A DNA stretch of 64,000 nucleotides from positions 32,355,644 to 32,419,643 of the forward strand of contig NC_089761.1 of NCBI RefSeq assembly GCF_040412425.1. Reading direction: 5' to 3'. Each line of letters opens with the position of its first letter. The stretch's first letter is position 1. The notes beneath the pieces are model-generated. The model did no database searches. It saw nothing but the letters and a program-made list of their open reading frames with translations, and was not told the origin of the DNA. This document shows, in pieces, positions 25,701 to 36,060 of the stretch. This DNA comes from Macrobrachium rosenbergii. Taxonomy: Eukaryota > Arthropoda > Malacostraca > Decapoda > Palaemonidae. The position numbers were made by a program, and so were the translations under genes.

Positions 25701-27677
25701 TCTAAGTGGTTTGATTATTAGGAATAAATAGCTTCAAAACAGGCACTGTCTTGAGCTGTACTTAGGAAATAGAACTTAGGAAAGAGAAATTGTGAAAAAA
25801 TTTTTTGCTTAATTTTGTTACTTAAGAGCAGATGGAATAGGGAATTTGATGGACAGCATGGTAAGCTTTTGTAAATATATTGTAAATAATCTTTGGAAAT
25901 GATGTCCTCACAGAAAGCTTTGAAAGGAAATACGTCTTCAAATGAAAGGAACTTACGAACAACGCAAAGAAAAACAACGCTCTAGAAGAGCGTTGGACGT
26001 TATTATGATGAATATTAGATGAAGGCTGATATGAAAGTACATGTCTTGAGTCACCCAGTGTTATCCTCTAGTGTATCTTTAAGCGTTATTACTATTTAAT
26101 TCCGCCATCATTCTCTGCCAACCCCTTCCCCTCCCGCGACCCCCAGGCTCTTCCCCATCCCCCCCACCCCACCTTCAGTTATTGTAAACACTTTACATAC
26201 ATCGATCAACTGGTGTACAAATTCATCTTCGTCTGCCGGGAAGGAGTAAATATGTTGCTCGTTGTGTTTATATATTTAGGGAACGTAAGAAACTTCCCTT
26301 TTTTGCCGTAATGTCCATATTTCATTCGGCTGAAGCTTCCATTGCATGGATAAAAATATGTTTGTTCCTACACAAATACAAACCTTCGGTCTTTACATAC
26401 AATTAGCTTTTATGGAAAGACCTTCAGGTTTGTAAGTTAGGTAGAATGCAAATTGCTTTAAAATGTTCCATTAAGCGAAATGATTATCGATTAGAGCGAA
26501 CGGTATTTACGGTATGTTAACTTCACCTGTGGTGACGGGTAATGAAAGGTGAATGTAGATTGATAAGGAAGGAGAACTGAATAAATGAATAAATGTTTAT
26601 CGGAAGGCCGCTGTGAAAGACGGTACGTTTTGTTGGGCACAAGGTCAGTCTAGGACAGTGGTTTTCAACCTTTTTGTGCCCATGGCCCATTTTTGGCATC
26701 CCTAAATACTCTTGGCCCGCTGCCCTTCAGAACTGTGTAATGATAATAGAATTATTATAAAACATGTTCAGAAATCTTTATTAGTTTTACATTTTCATTT
26801 ATGGAAATTTTTTTCAGAGCGCTTTATTAGTTATACATTTCCATTTATGAAAGACCGCACTGGCCTGCATTTACTGTAAATGATTTTTCATGTTAAATAC
26901 TACTTTTGAGATGTCCGTGGCATGGCCCACACTCAGAACTGCCCATGGCCATGACCCACAGCTTGGAAACCACTGGTCTAGGATAGAGGACAGGGAATAA
27001 TATGAAAACAAAGACTGTGGTTATATAAAATGTTAAAGTTCTTCGTCATGACTCTGACAGAGGCTGGATTGAATACTTCTTAAGGTGTCCAAGGCACGCA
27101 GCAGCACTTTCTCACTACCTCAGCGCTTAGCCTTCGACCTAAAGTCTATATTCTATTCTATACTCTATCATAAAATATATAAGAAAATGTTCATTAGCTG
27201 TGATGAAAAATAAAAAAAAACCATTCTCGCTCATTGCTTATGCTCAATATGAAACAAGTAAAAAATGCGCCGAAGTCTCTTCTGAATAATCGAGTTTTCT
27301 GTACAGCGTACAATGCTGTATGTGCCGTGGTCCATGAAACTTTCAGCCACGGCCCGGTAGTGGCCTGTCCTATAGCGTTGCCAGACGCATGATCATGGCT
27401 AACTTTAACCTTAGATAAAATAAAAACTACTGAGATTAGAGGGCTGCAATTTGGTATGTCTGATGATTGGAGGGTGGATGATCAACATATCAATTTGCAG
27501 CCCTCTAGTCTCAATAGCTTTTAAGATCTGAAGGCGGACAGAAAAAGTGCGGACGGACAGAACGCCATCTCAATAGTTTTCCTGTACGGAAAACTAAAGG
27601 GTATGGTTGGGAGGGGCCAAGATGGCTTGTTAAATTTCCGAAAGAGTATCACCATATGGAGAACTTACTCTTAAGAA

Positions 27678-27714
<37 letters not shown>

Positions 27715-28191
27715 GAGAGAGAGAATGTGTATGTTGTTTGCGTGTCAAATCGAGAGGCGACGATCGAATCGAACTTAACAAGAAGGAATTACTTGTATTT
27801 TCGTTTTCAGTTTTGTTTTACTGTTACTTTCTAAACGTACGTCACAACCTTCTTCACTACTGAGGATGATTAGAGGCTTAAACGGGAAATTTATAGGCTT
27901 TCGATAAGACGGAACGACTTGCGTTGTGATCCGTGTTGGGGGAGTGGATAATCCAGATAAAATTTTTCTACTAGTACAGGATTTGTATTGACCTACTTTC
28001 TCATTGAATTGCTGATAACATTCTAGTTATCATAATTAATAACGGTTTAGAATAAGAGAGAGAGAGAGAGAGAGGGGGGGAGTCGTTATCAACTTCTGTG
28101 GTCATTCAAAGTAAACCTCAATACAGAAAGACGGGAAAATTAGAGAGAACGCTGCCAAGTATATGGTCGGTAAGGGAGGGAACTCATAGCT

Positions 28192-28238
<47 letters not shown>

Positions 28239-30773
28239 TATGAGTGATGGGGAAATGAATTAGCAGTGACGTTCTGTGCAAAGTTGTAACTCATTAAAGC
28301 AAATATATAAATGTGCCCTAGACTTCCATATTTCTGTCTTCCTTATGTCTACAGTAAGTGCCCTTCATACCCAGGCAACAGACAGTACCCTACAGTGCCT
28401 TCTCTCCCTCAGGCAATAGACAGTACCCTACCCTTCCTAAGGCAATTGACAGTACCCTACATCAGGTAAACTAATCAACGGAACTTAATGAATGGAAAGT
28501 GATTGAATTACCCGGTCCCAAGTGGAGAGGTGATTCCCAGTGGCTTGTGGTTCATCTGGGTCTAAGGATGCGACAGCTGCCTGCAGATTCTCCATCACAG
28601 CGAAGGTATCGTCGTCAGCCTTGAAGAACCAGTCGTAGTCATCGCGATGGTTGTACGCCCATTCGAAACCTGAAATACGAAGGGGGTTGGGGGGGTAAGT
28701 CATGAGTAAAAAGGTAAAAATGTAAGTGAATTACAGGTTTTAAGGATGCTCTTGGGTAGAAGAGTCTTTTGAATCATTGCTTCCTCCCTCTGCTTTCTCA
28801 AGAGTTTTTGCGCCCTGTGTGATTCAGCACAGCTGCTTCTGTCATTAACATAGTCATGAGTAAAAAGGTAAAAATGTAAGTGAATTACAGGTTTTAAGGA
28901 TGCTCTTGGGTAGAAGAGTCTTTTGATTCATTGCTTCCTCCCTCTGCTTTCTCAAGAGTTTTTGCGCCCTGTGTGATTCAGCACAGCTGCTTCTGTCATT
29001 AACATAGATGTATATCTATGAAATCCAAGAGGTAGTTGCTTTTGAGATGCCTCATGTCTGAGGAAGGCTGAAATGGTGAGAGATAAGGATTCTTGAAGAT
29101 AAAGTAGAATGCTTATCATGTGGGCAAAGATGCGCCAGATTGGTCTAGAGATGGTTTGGTCACGTAGGGAGAATGGTACGTGATAGGCTGGTGATCGGGG
29201 TACATAATTTGGGAACTTTGTGGAGGAGGACAGGAAGATTTAGGAAGTGTGAGCTGACAAAACGAGATGGAGATATGGGTATTTCGAGATATAGGTATCT
29301 ATAGATATGGGTATCTACAGATATGGGTATCTACAGATATGGGTATCTATAGATATGGGTATCTGTAGATAAAGGTATCTCGAGATATAGGTAACTATAG
29401 ATATAGACATCTCGAGATATAGATATCTAGAGATACAGATACCTACAGGTATGGACATCTAAAGATATAGATATCTATTAGATATAAAGAGATATTTCGG
29501 GGTAGCGTACTGTTAGAAGAAGCATTCGATCACAAATCCACCCACATACCTTGTTTCACTTTCCCCCACAGCTGGCGATAGGACGACGCCCCCGGCGTGA
29601 GGATAGTGCGAGGCAACCTCACGTCCCTCCTCGTCGTCAGGAACACCGAATCGGTGCAGTGGCGTGCCCAGGTCACGGCCACATGACTGGCCCTCTCGTC
29701 GTGGTAATCAGGCGAGGTCACGATCAAGCACAGGATCCTGGGAGTTCTCCGATCTGCTTCCAGACTCGGCCTTACTTCCTTCGTCTCTCTCCTCCCGGCG
29801 GCGTCTCCCGCGGGGAGGGCGTTCGGGCCTGCTCTGCCTTCCTCGGGCCGTTGCATGATTGGTAGGGACGGGTCTGGGAGGAGGAGGACCAGGTAGTCGC
29901 TGGTGGGGGGGGGAGAGGTGACCGAAATTGGCACTTTAGGTAAGGTTTTTTTTAAGCATTCATGATTGGTACGTAATAAAAAAATTAAATAGAACAGAAA
30001 TGAAACTTTCTATGATAAATCAGTAACCTTTAACATTTTGTTTTGGATGAGTAACATATAAATTTTTCTATAGAATCACGTACTCATTAATTCTACAAAA
30101 GTAATTCACTCACTAATTCTGCAAAAGTAATTCACGTACTCACTAATGCTACAAAAGTGATTCGCCTACTCAATTCTACAAAAGTAATTCACTTACTAAT
30201 TCTACAAAAGTAATTCACGCACTCACTAATGCTACGAAAGTGATTCACGTACTCAATTCTACAAAAGTAATTCACGTACTCAGCTCTACAAAAAGAATTC
30301 ACGTACTCATTAGCTCTACAAAAAGAATTCGCGTACTCAGCCCTACAAAAAGAATTCACGTACTCATTAATCCTACAAAAGGAATTCACGTACTCACTAG
30401 CTCTACAAAAAGAATTCACGTACTCATTAATTTTACAAAAGAAATTCACGTACTCATTAATTCTGCAAAAGGAATTCACGTACTCATTAATTCTGCAAAA
30501 GCATTTTCAACTGTTACGTGATTGAATTCTAGGCATTAAAACAAAACAAAAAATTATCTCTGTCCCAGTCGATCCTTTACTAAGTCATATTTCATAGATG
30601 CGACGTAGTTTTAAAAGACTTTAGATAACCAACCTGTAAAAATAGGCGATTCCAGCAACATGAACTATCAGGACACCGACAATTAAGCCCAGCAAAGCCA
30701 ACAAGGCAACTGTCACCTTTTTCATCTTCACGACTCGTACGATACCTGACCAAGACATTGCCGCTATGTTCAT
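20318..30773 (-). CDS. C1GALT1: Core 1 beta-1,3-galactosyltransferase-like protein (6 exons, 373 aa)
   Basis: Coding exons on the minus strand, in order: 30773-30634, 29899-29550, 28669-28512, 22934-22778, 21437-21295 and 20491-20318. All six join in phase (1122 nt). The product is a type II Golgi membrane protein. It has a short cytosolic tail, one membrane segment (about residues 20-44), a stem, then a Fringe/galactosyltransferase fold. Supporting motifs are RILCLIVTSPD (101-111), HVAVTWARHC (119-128), DYDWFFKADDDT with the metal-binding DDD at 182-184, NGGAGYVLSRGA, EDVNMADCL and ISFHYVDAPTMY. The family transfers galactose from UDP-Gal to O-linked GalNAc on glycoproteins. Human C1GALT1 is 363 aa, close to this length. 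The usual vertebrate GPGCCSD segment is replaced by GYSEMSD, so it may be a divergent paralogue with altered specificity. The product name is firm at family level. Confidence 0.9.
21235..21270. repeat. (GA)n tract next to exon 5 donor
   Basis: A pure GA tract in intron 5. It reads as (TC)n in the transcript. Confidence 0.93.
21295..21437 (-). CDS. C1GALT1: C1GALT1-like exon 5
   Basis: It encodes GVEFLDSRDRLKRQRFNVYP and a following HFWLNKVSVFPYKF, matching the DSRD and HPF region of the family. The acceptor is acgcaacag| and the donor is TTC|gtgagt. A CT-rich run starts 25 nt after the donor. Confidence 0.87.
21546..21745. mobile_element. Truncated copy of the GTGCTAGTACTAAAC element
   Basis: It starts CTACTCCGAGGTGCTAG and carries GTGCTAGTACTAAAC with an inverse TTTAGTACTAGC 40 nt later. 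It then matches, in inverse orientation, the 'tacacccatttctatat ... attaataaacg' part of the longer copy at 44232-44575. It is an inverted-repeat-ended non-autonomous element with no open frame, and it lies in intron 4. Confidence 0.65.
22264..22347. repeat. (TG)n-(GA)n compound microsatellite
   Basis: TG repeats pass directly into (GA)n. They are followed by a short tandem duplication, GAGAGAATTTCAATCAGG, to 22383. Confidence 0.95.
22698..22769. repeat. (GA)n tract 8 nt from exon 4 donor
   Basis: About 36 GA units ending just before the exon 4 5' splice site (gt at 22777-22776, minus strand). It lies in intron 4. Confidence 0.95.
22778..22934 (-). CDS. C1GALT1: C1GALT1-like exon 4
   Basis: It encodes GSTYLNGGAGYVLSRGAVRK and ends EDVNMADCLTYL, aligning to the SGGAGYVLSKEAL and EDLALGRCM blocks of animal C1GALT1. 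The acceptor is ttctacccacag|. The donor TTAG|gtaatt is followed within about 8 nt by a ~72-nt (TC)n run in gene orientation. Confidence 0.9.
22945..23100 (-). mobile_element. Partial family 1 dispersed repeat
   Basis: In reverse orientation it carries GGGGTTGCAGCTACTGGCCC, 'gcaaagaacctcaagtaatgcctac' and 'gtgcactaacc'. It starts about 10 nt upstream of the exon 4 acceptor, in intron 3. Confidence 0.7.
23537..23890 (+). mobile_element. Dispersed ~340-bp element, family 2, with internal hairpin
   Basis: Shared with 27290-27602 and 43375-43680. Arms of 30 nt at 23615-23644 and 23675-23704 are inverse complements with one mismatch, built around CTGAGGCTAGAGGGCTGC. Ends resemble CTGTA..GAAAACT. 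Other shared phrases are GTCTGTCCGTCCGCAC and 'ggccaccacc'. There is no open frame, so it looks like a MITE. Confidence 0.78.
23955..24230. repeat. ~170-bp diverged direct duplication
   Basis: GGAAAGGTCTGGACAGT ... CACAATGGCAATACCAG recurs about 170 nt later as GGAAAGGTCTGGAAAAT ... CACAATGGCAATACAGAG. Both are followed by TTTGTGT and a 'tttctgctc' phrase. Confidence 0.7.
24678..25000 (-). mobile_element. Family 1 dispersed repeat (reverse)
   Basis: A full-length copy in reverse, from 'gaatatagaatttaggccaaa' to CACTAACCCCCTACGGGAT. It pairs head-to-head with the forward copy at 25290-25530. Confidence 0.83.
25001..25286 (+). mobile_element. tRNA-derived SINE
   Basis: The head, 25008-25075, looks like a tRNA gene: an A-box-like GGGCGAGTCGGTAGAG and a B-box-like GAGTTCGAGTCTCC spaced as in a tRNA. 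The tRNA-unrelated body follows (AATGAAGAATTAGAGG ... CAGTGGTCTGGTAAAACT) and the element ends near TATACTTAACTTTAACAG. It is too diverged to be a functional tRNA, and no anticodon stem closes cleanly. It lies between two inverted family 1 copies in intron 3 of the C1GALT1-like gene. Confidence 0.75.
25290..25530 (+). mobile_element. Family 1 dispersed repeat
   Basis: A forward copy with GTGCACCGTAGGCATTAGC, GGCGTCCCTTTGGTACCTAG and ACCAGCACTTGGCC, ending ATTCCATTCCATTC. Confidence 0.82.
25575..25700 (+). pseudogene. LINE endonuclease-domain fragment
   Basis: The open stretch reads VTVLSDCNAKVVGREREGSV then DGF, ending in TAA. This resembles the LGDFNAKVG-type endonuclease core of LINE ORF2, with Ser replacing the usual Gly. 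It is a short decayed remnant in intron 3 on the strand opposite to the host gene. Family assignment is an inference from this motif. Confidence 0.45.
26648..26983. mobile_element. hAT-type MITE with perfect 8-bp target duplication
   Basis: The element spans 26656-26975 (320 bp). Its termini are CAGTGGTTTTCAA and, inverted, CAGTGGTTTCCAA. It is flanked on both sides by GTCTAGGA (26648-26655 and 26976-26983), an exact 8-bp duplication as hAT transposases make. Subterminal GCCCATGGCC motifs are also inverted. It encodes nothing and must have been moved by a transposase supplied in trans. Confidence 0.9.
27085..27172 (+). mobile_element. Fragment of family 1 dispersed repeat
   Basis: Only the 3' end remains: CTCAGCGCTTAGCCTTCGAC then 'ctaaagtctatattctattc'. 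Confidence 0.55.
27290..27602 (-). mobile_element. Family 2 element (reverse)
   Basis: It is bounded by AGTTTTCTGTACAG and CTGTACGGAAAACT, which are inverse complements with one mismatch. It contains the GAGGGCTGCAATTTGG hairpin and GCGGACGGACAG. It lies in intron 3. Confidence 0.8.
27679..28236. repeat. (GA)n tracts
   Basis: GA tracts at 27679-27724, 28056-28074 and 28195-28236 lie in otherwise ordinary intron 3 sequence. Confidence 0.9.
28512..28669 (-). CDS. C1GALT1: C1GALT1-like exon 3: DxD motif exon
   Basis: It encodes GFEWAYNHRDDYDWFFKADD and continues DTFAVMENL. This holds the DxD-type metal and UDP-sugar binding motif. The acceptor is cgtatttcag| and the donor is CGG|gtaatt. Confidence 0.92.
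28699..29006. repeat. 154-bp tandem duplication, two almost identical copies
   Basis: 28699-28852 and 28853-29006 appear to differ at one base (GAATCATTG versus GATTCATTG). The array begins about 28 nt upstream of the exon 3 acceptor of the C1GALT1-like gene. Confidence 0.95.
29145..29275 (+). pseudogene. LINE reverse-transcriptase C-terminal fragment
   Basis: The + strand reads RWFGHVGRMVRDRLVIG and RRTGRFRKCELTKRD. These match the RWFGHV.RM and RGRPRKRW motifs found near the end of many LINE polyproteins. It is fragmentary, in intron 2, antisense to the host gene. Confidence 0.5.
29276..29495. repeat. 12-18-bp minisatellite
   Basis: Repeats of GATATGGGTATCTACA / GATATAGGTATCTATA with internal dyad ATCTATAGAT. 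Confidence 0.88.
29550..29899 (-). CDS. C1GALT1: C1GALT1-like exon 2: stem and start of the catalytic fold
   Basis: The acceptor lies after a C-run (ccccccaccag|). It encodes a Pro/Arg-rich stem of about 50 residues, then RILCLIVTSPD and HVAVTWARHCTDSVFLTT. The donor CAAG|gtatgt is phase 1. The exon is notably GC-rich compared with its surroundings. Confidence 0.88.
30070..30515. repeat. ~28-31-bp minisatellite in intron 1
   Basis: About 15 copies of AATTCACGTACTCATTAATT plus CTACAAAAG, with shorter variants. Both strands stay open across about 280 nt because the unit lacks stops in two frames and is often about 30 nt. This is not coding. Confidence 0.92.
30634..30773 (-). CDS. C1GALT1: C1GALT1-like exon 1: cytosolic tail and membrane anchor
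   Basis: It starts ATG 30773-30771 and encodes MNIAAMSWSG, then KMKK, then VTVALLALLGLIVGVLIVHV, a signal-anchor with positive charges on the N-terminal side. The donor AG|gttggt is phase 2, and the split codon completes as Ser with the next exon. ATG 30758 is an alternative start. Confidence 0.8.
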
Positions 30774-30791
30774 TTGATAGTCTTGCAATTC

Positions 30792-30840
30792 TCAGATATC
30801 AGTGGTTGTTTTCAATCTCTCTCTCAGATATCAGTGGTTT
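30792..30840. repeat. Direct repeat just upstream of the C1GALT1-like start
   Basis: CTCAGATATCAGTGGTT occurs twice, about 32 bp apart, within 70 nt of the start codon, so probably in the 5' UTR or proximal promoter. Confidence 0.75.
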
Positions 30841-31480
30841 TCGCTCTGTTTTTTTTTTTTTTAAGGAATATTCCGTTTTTTTCACATTTTTATGTGTAGG
30901 CGTTGGGACTTCTAGTGGCTAAATTGTCCCACAAAAAATATATATATATTTTTCATCTAGACATTTTTCAGGCTTACGTCTCTTTTAATCGAATCTGTTT
31001 TTTTTTTTTTTTGGACAACAAAATCTATCACTTGCGCAAGTTTTTTTTTTCCTTTTTAAATGAAAATCTTTTAAAAATCTTAATTCAGGAATTTTTCTCT
31101 TACTCCAATTGCCGTTTTTTGTACAGCAAATTGTGTAACTTTTTATTTTTTCCCTTTTCAAATGAAACAAATTTTTTTATCTAAATAATTCAGGATTTTT
31201 TTCCTTTAATCCAATTGCCGTTTTTGGTACATCAGTCTCTAACACTTGAACCATTTTTTTTTTTTACTTTGTAGATGAAATGGTCTTGAAAATCTTAATG
31301 ATTACATCTAATAATTCAGGAGGTTTTCACTGAAGGTTTCAGTCATCGAAGTCACGATTTTAGAAAAGGCATTTCAGGGCTTAACAGTTTCTCAAGTTGA
31401 AGACGTCACTAGAAGGTTTTTGTTTCATATCTGAAAGAAGATGAGTCAGAATTATTAATATAAAAAATGGTTATGACAGT
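30841..31480. other. T-rich intergenic stretch
   Basis: It holds many T-runs. A loosely repeated ~110-bp unit contains 'caggaatttttc', 'ttactccaattgccgttttttgtaca' and 'caaatgaaa'. No gene is recognised. Confidence 0.5.
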
Positions 31481-31484
31481 ATTA

Positions 31485-31528
<44 letters not shown>

Positions 31529-31562
31529 TGTATTCTTTAATTATTTTTTATTATTTATATTT

Positions 31563-31616
<54 letters not shown>

Positions 31617-31786
31617 TGTATTTAATTATTTTTATTATTTTTATGATTTTTGTTATATTTTATTTTATATATATTTTACATTTTCTATTTTCTATTTATT
31701 AATGATAATAATAATTGTATTTAATTATTTTTATTATTATGACTTTTGTTGTATTTTATTTTATATATATTTTAAATTTTCTATAT

Positions 31787-31847
<61 letters not shown>
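31481..31847. repeat. (AAT)n arrays with a ~115-bp internal duplication
   Basis: AAT tracts at 31483-31528, 31564-31616 and 31788-31847 frame two copies of an AT-rich segment containing AATTGTATTTAATTATTTTT. Confidence 0.92.
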
Positions 31848-32289
31848 GGTCAACATTGATAGTTATTGAATGTTTGCCCTTGTAGCTTGCTTGCTTATGT
31901 TCGAGATCTGTCCATCTATCTATCTATCTATATATACACATATATAGTTATGCAATAGGTTCTTGCAGCTGAACTTGCAACTCATTCTTATGTTACCATT
32001 TCGTACCCTGCCAAAAACACTTTCAATGTATTGATAAACCTTAATTAGTGTCGATAAAGGAACTGAGGGGAAACCATCACTATATATTTAAAATGAAAAA
32101 TATGAAAATAACACAAATACATGATTAACCATTCACAAATAATACAACAACCCATGAATTACACCTGAACACAATTGTAATTTGAATTACACCTTTTGCA
32201 TACACATAATGTAAGTGTTATGACAACCAGCCTATGGAGTATGTGAACCTGAGTAATAAGTAGCATACTTACTATGTTTAGCATACTTG

Positions 32290-33000
32290 ACAATAATGTT
32301 AATTACCACACTTGACAGTGATGTTTACCACTCTTGACAACGATGTTTACCACAATTGACAACAATGTTTGCCACACTTGACAACAATGTTTACTACAAT
32401 TGACAACAATGTTTGCCACAGTTGACAACAATGCTTACCACAATTGACAACAACGGTTACCACCCTTGACAACAATGTTTACCACTCTTGACAACGATGT
32501 TTACCACAATTGACAACGATGTTTGCCACACTTGACAACAATGTTTACTACAATTGACAACAATGTTTGCCACACTTGACAACAATGTTTAGCACAATTG
32601 ACAACAATGTTTGCCACACTTGACAACAATGTTTACTACAATTGACAACAGTGTTTGCCACAATTGACAACAATGTTTGCCACACTTGACAACAATGTTT
32701 GCCACACTTGACAACAATGTTTACCACAATTGACAACAATGTTTGCCACACTTGACAATGTTTACCACACTTGACAACAATGTTTACCACAATTGACAAC
32801 AGTGTTTACCACAATTGACAACAGTTTTGCCACACTCAACAACAATGTTGACCACTCTTGACAACAATGTTTACCACACTTGACAACAGTGTTTGCCACA
32901 CTTGACAACAATGCTTACCACAACTGACAACAATGTTTACCACTCTTGACAACAATGTTTACCACAATCGAAAACAATGTTTACCACACTTTGCAAAGTT
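32290..33000. repeat. 22-bp minisatellite (about 32 copies)
   Basis: The unit is close to TTGACAACAATGTTTACCAC plus two bases. The minus strand is open across part of it with a 22-residue period (three units), which is a repeat artefact. Confidence 0.95.
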
Positions 33001-33600
33001 TACTGAAGTAACCCCACTCGTGAACAGACAAGTGAATCTGATTGTAAAAGGTCTCCACTTAGGAAGTTAAGTAGGCAAAAGTGGAGGAGACGACACTTAC
33101 TTTGAAAAGTGTCAGTAAAGAGTAACTCTTGTCACCAGAGGTCTCACGAGGAAGCTACTGATATCACAGAAGTCTTAATAATTAGTTATTTGCGGATTAC
33201 GATTATAAATATGATTATAGATACAATTACAGAGAACATTGACATATATAATATACGCAGAGACCTAATTTAGCAAAAGGGTGAAAATGAACGTTACGCC
33301 AAGGAGAAATAATCCGGTTATTTGCGTATTTTTATACTAAATGTTAACAGGACCCATATGTGATGGCGTATGGATGCGATTACCCATAGAGCGTACTACA
33401 TAGAGCGTACATAGGCATCACGGAGTATAATTCGTTCAGGAAATGCCTCGTTACAACTTATAGATGGAGACCAAGCCCTCCAGAAAAGATGGAAGTCAAA
33501 GGTTACCTATTTTATTTATTTGCATTTTTACGTCTAAGGTTCTCGTTACTCGTTTTTTCCTTAATATTTTTCCGCTATGATTGTCATTTGACCTTGTGAC
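33001..33600. other. Intergenic, nothing recognised
   Basis: Ordinary AT-rich sequence with no supported exon or element. Confidence 0.4.
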
Positions 33601-33639
33601 CTTTTGGCGTAGATGGTGATTCCCTTGAGGCTCCGTAGG

Positions 33640-33900
33640 AGAGGTGGGGAGGTTAGTGCTATCAGTATATCTCGCGCGGAGTTCCTTAGGCCGCTAACTG
33701 CAACCCCTTTCATTCTCTTACTGTTTTCTTTCTTCCATCTGACTTTCCTCAACCCTCTCCTAGCAGTTGTTCCATAGTGCAGCTCCGAGGTTTTCCTCCT
33801 GTTACACCGTTCAGACCTTTTTATTATGAGTTTCCTTTTCAACCCTGAATGACCTCGTAGGTCCCAGCGCTTGGCCTTTGGCCTAAATTGTATACACCAA
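33640..33900 (+). mobile_element. Family 1 dispersed repeat
   Basis: A copy with CTGCAACCCCTTTCATTC and CTCGTAGGTCCCAGCGCTTG, ending near 'cctaaattgtatacacc'. Confidence 0.8.
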
Positions 33901-34087
33901 TGTCAGTTCCCCTGAGGCTTAAGTCTGACACAGTCAGCTAAAATTCTTTAGTTTTAGAGAAGCATTTCAGACAATTTTGAGTTTTCGTATGGATTTGTGA
34001 CTACAATTATGCGTTTTTATATGGAATTTTTGATTTATTAGATTGACAATTTAAACTGCCAATTAATGTTATAAATAAAAAAAAATA

Positions 34088-34310
34088 AGTTACCCTAGAC
34101 TGGCTTTCTAGACTAAGCATTTATATTCCAGACTGCTCTTCTAGACTAAACACTTACATCCTAGATTGCTCTTTTAGACTAAGCACTTATATCCCAGACT
34201 GCTGTTTTAGACTAAGCACTTTTATCCCAGACAGCTCTTTTCTAGACTAAGCACTTATGTCTCAGAGGACTGCTCTTTTAGACTAAGCACCTACTGACGC
34301 TCAGACCAGT
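34088..34310. repeat. ~40-bp minisatellite, about 6 copies
   Basis: The unit contains CTAGACTAAGCACTTATAT and CCAGACTGCTCTTTT. Confidence 0.85.
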
Positions 34311-34557
34311 GGAATTATCATACTCATTTCACAAACTCCTCTCTGAAAGCGTGACTTCAGAGGCAGCAAGGTGTCCTGGGCTTTTATTAACCGAAATATG
34401 TCCACCAATCGACCGGGAGATTGTTTTTTTATTCCCTAGTCATCGGATTCCTGTTTGTGCCGATAACGCTTATCGAACTCGCTAAGTGTTATAACGTGGT
34501 AAAGACATGCCATATTTTTTTTTATGGTGGCATGCCTGTGTGAAGTGAATACCTTGT

Positions 34558-34626
<69 letters not shown>

Positions 34627-34711
34627 GGAAGAGTGATGTTTTTTATACTGAATTCCACCACAGCATCATTAGCGATTAAAACACGACTTGGCAGAAGGCA
34701 TTATATATATA

Positions 34712-34786
<75 letters not shown>

Positions 34787-34824
34787 ATATATATATATTT
34801 TATATATTATATATATATATATAT

Positions 34825-34908
<84 letters not shown>

Positions 34909-34979
34909 GTATATATAATATATATATAAATATAAATATAAATATAAATATGTATATACATACATATATATATATATAG
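34558..34979. repeat. (GA)n tract and long (TA)n block
   Basis: (GA)n spans 34558-34622. An interrupted (TA)n block spans about 34700-34979, with two long pure runs and ATAA-type interruptions. Confidence 0.95.
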
Positions 34980-35019
34980 CTTAACTTTTTACCCTATTTT
35001 TGTTCTATCTCTTACGTTA

Positions 35020-35190
35020 TCACAATTTCACCTTGTCTCATTCCTTTTACTGTATCTCCTTTCATATTCTCTTTCTTCCATCTTACTTTCCACCCTCTTC
35101 TAACGATTGTTTCGACATAATTTCCAGCGCTGAATGACCTTGCAAGTCCCAGCGCCTGGCTTTTGGCCTGAAGTTTAGATACCAGTCCCA
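35020..35190 (+). mobile_element. Partial family 1 dispersed repeat
   Basis: The 3' two-thirds only, from TCATTCCTTTTACTGTATC to CAAGTCCCAGCGCCTGGC. Confidence 0.75.
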
Positions 35191-35499
35191 ATTTCAATAC
35201 CAACTTTCACCATTCTTTTTTACTGTATTCAGTATCCGTACTTCACTTCCATAAAGGGAAATTGGCTCAGAAAACTCTTCAAACATTCTGTCATTCGCTT
35301 GAAAATGAACTGAGACCCAGCTACCCTCCTTGCTCCGCCTGCCCTGTGCAGATTATCTCTCCTATCTCTCTCACATCCTATACTTTTATTCCTTCTCCAG
35401 TCATTTTATCACCACATTTTCCTGGCTTTCGTTTGCCCTCACAACATTCATCTCAGCTCCTTAATGTTACGAAAACTTGCGCTGGTCGCAGCGGCAACG

Positions 35500-35740
35500 C
35501 CCGTGGGGGTGGGGGCGGGTTCGCCGTCGGTGCACTGTAGGCGTTCCCACTGTTCTTGCAGCGCCTCGGCCCCTAGCCAACCCTTTCGTTTCTCCCATCT
35601 TGCTTTCCTCAACGCCTCCTAACAATTGATTCATAGTGCACCTGCTTTTGAGGTTTCCTCCTGATACACCTTTCTCAAACCTTTTACTGTCAATTTGCTT
35701 CTTCGCTGAATGGCCCAGGTCCCTATACCCATCTCATGAC
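35500..35740 (+). mobile_element. Diverged family 1 dispersed repeat
   Basis: It carries GTGCACTGTAGGCGTTCC, GCGCCTCGGCCCCTAGCC and CTCCTAACAATTGATTC, and ends CCCAGGTCCCTA. A G-rich run (GGGGGTGGGGGCGGG) precedes it. Confidence 0.72.
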
Positions 35741-36008
35741 CACTTCTCTTATACCACAGAAAACCTGTAAAGATTGCTTGTTTGAACTTCTCTCATGCTC
35801 CTTTCGCAAAAGACATATTAAGCAGTCAAGAAGGGTAGCACAGCCCTGGGCTGAGACCTACTTTTACTCCAAACCAGTCACTCACGTCTAAATATTCTGA
35901 TTCGTATTTCAAAGAGATAGAGAGGAAATTATTAATATTAACCTTCACATAGAAATACACATTGTATGTATTTATGTATGTATATATGTGTGTGTGTATT
36001 ATAATGCG

Positions 36009-36057
<49 letters not shown>
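36009..36057. repeat. (TA)n tract
   Basis: A TA tract flanked by (TG)n at 36067-36082. Confidence 0.93.

Positions 36058-36060
<3 letters not shown>

Noticed and set aside
30189..30521. Two overlapping ~95-codon frames on opposite strands.
   Set aside because: Both arise from the ~30-bp minisatellite in the galactosyltransferase intron.
32548..32799. 83-codon minus-strand frame with regular Cys/His spacing.
   Set aside because: It is the 22-bp minisatellite read in frame (22-residue period), not a Cys-rich protein.
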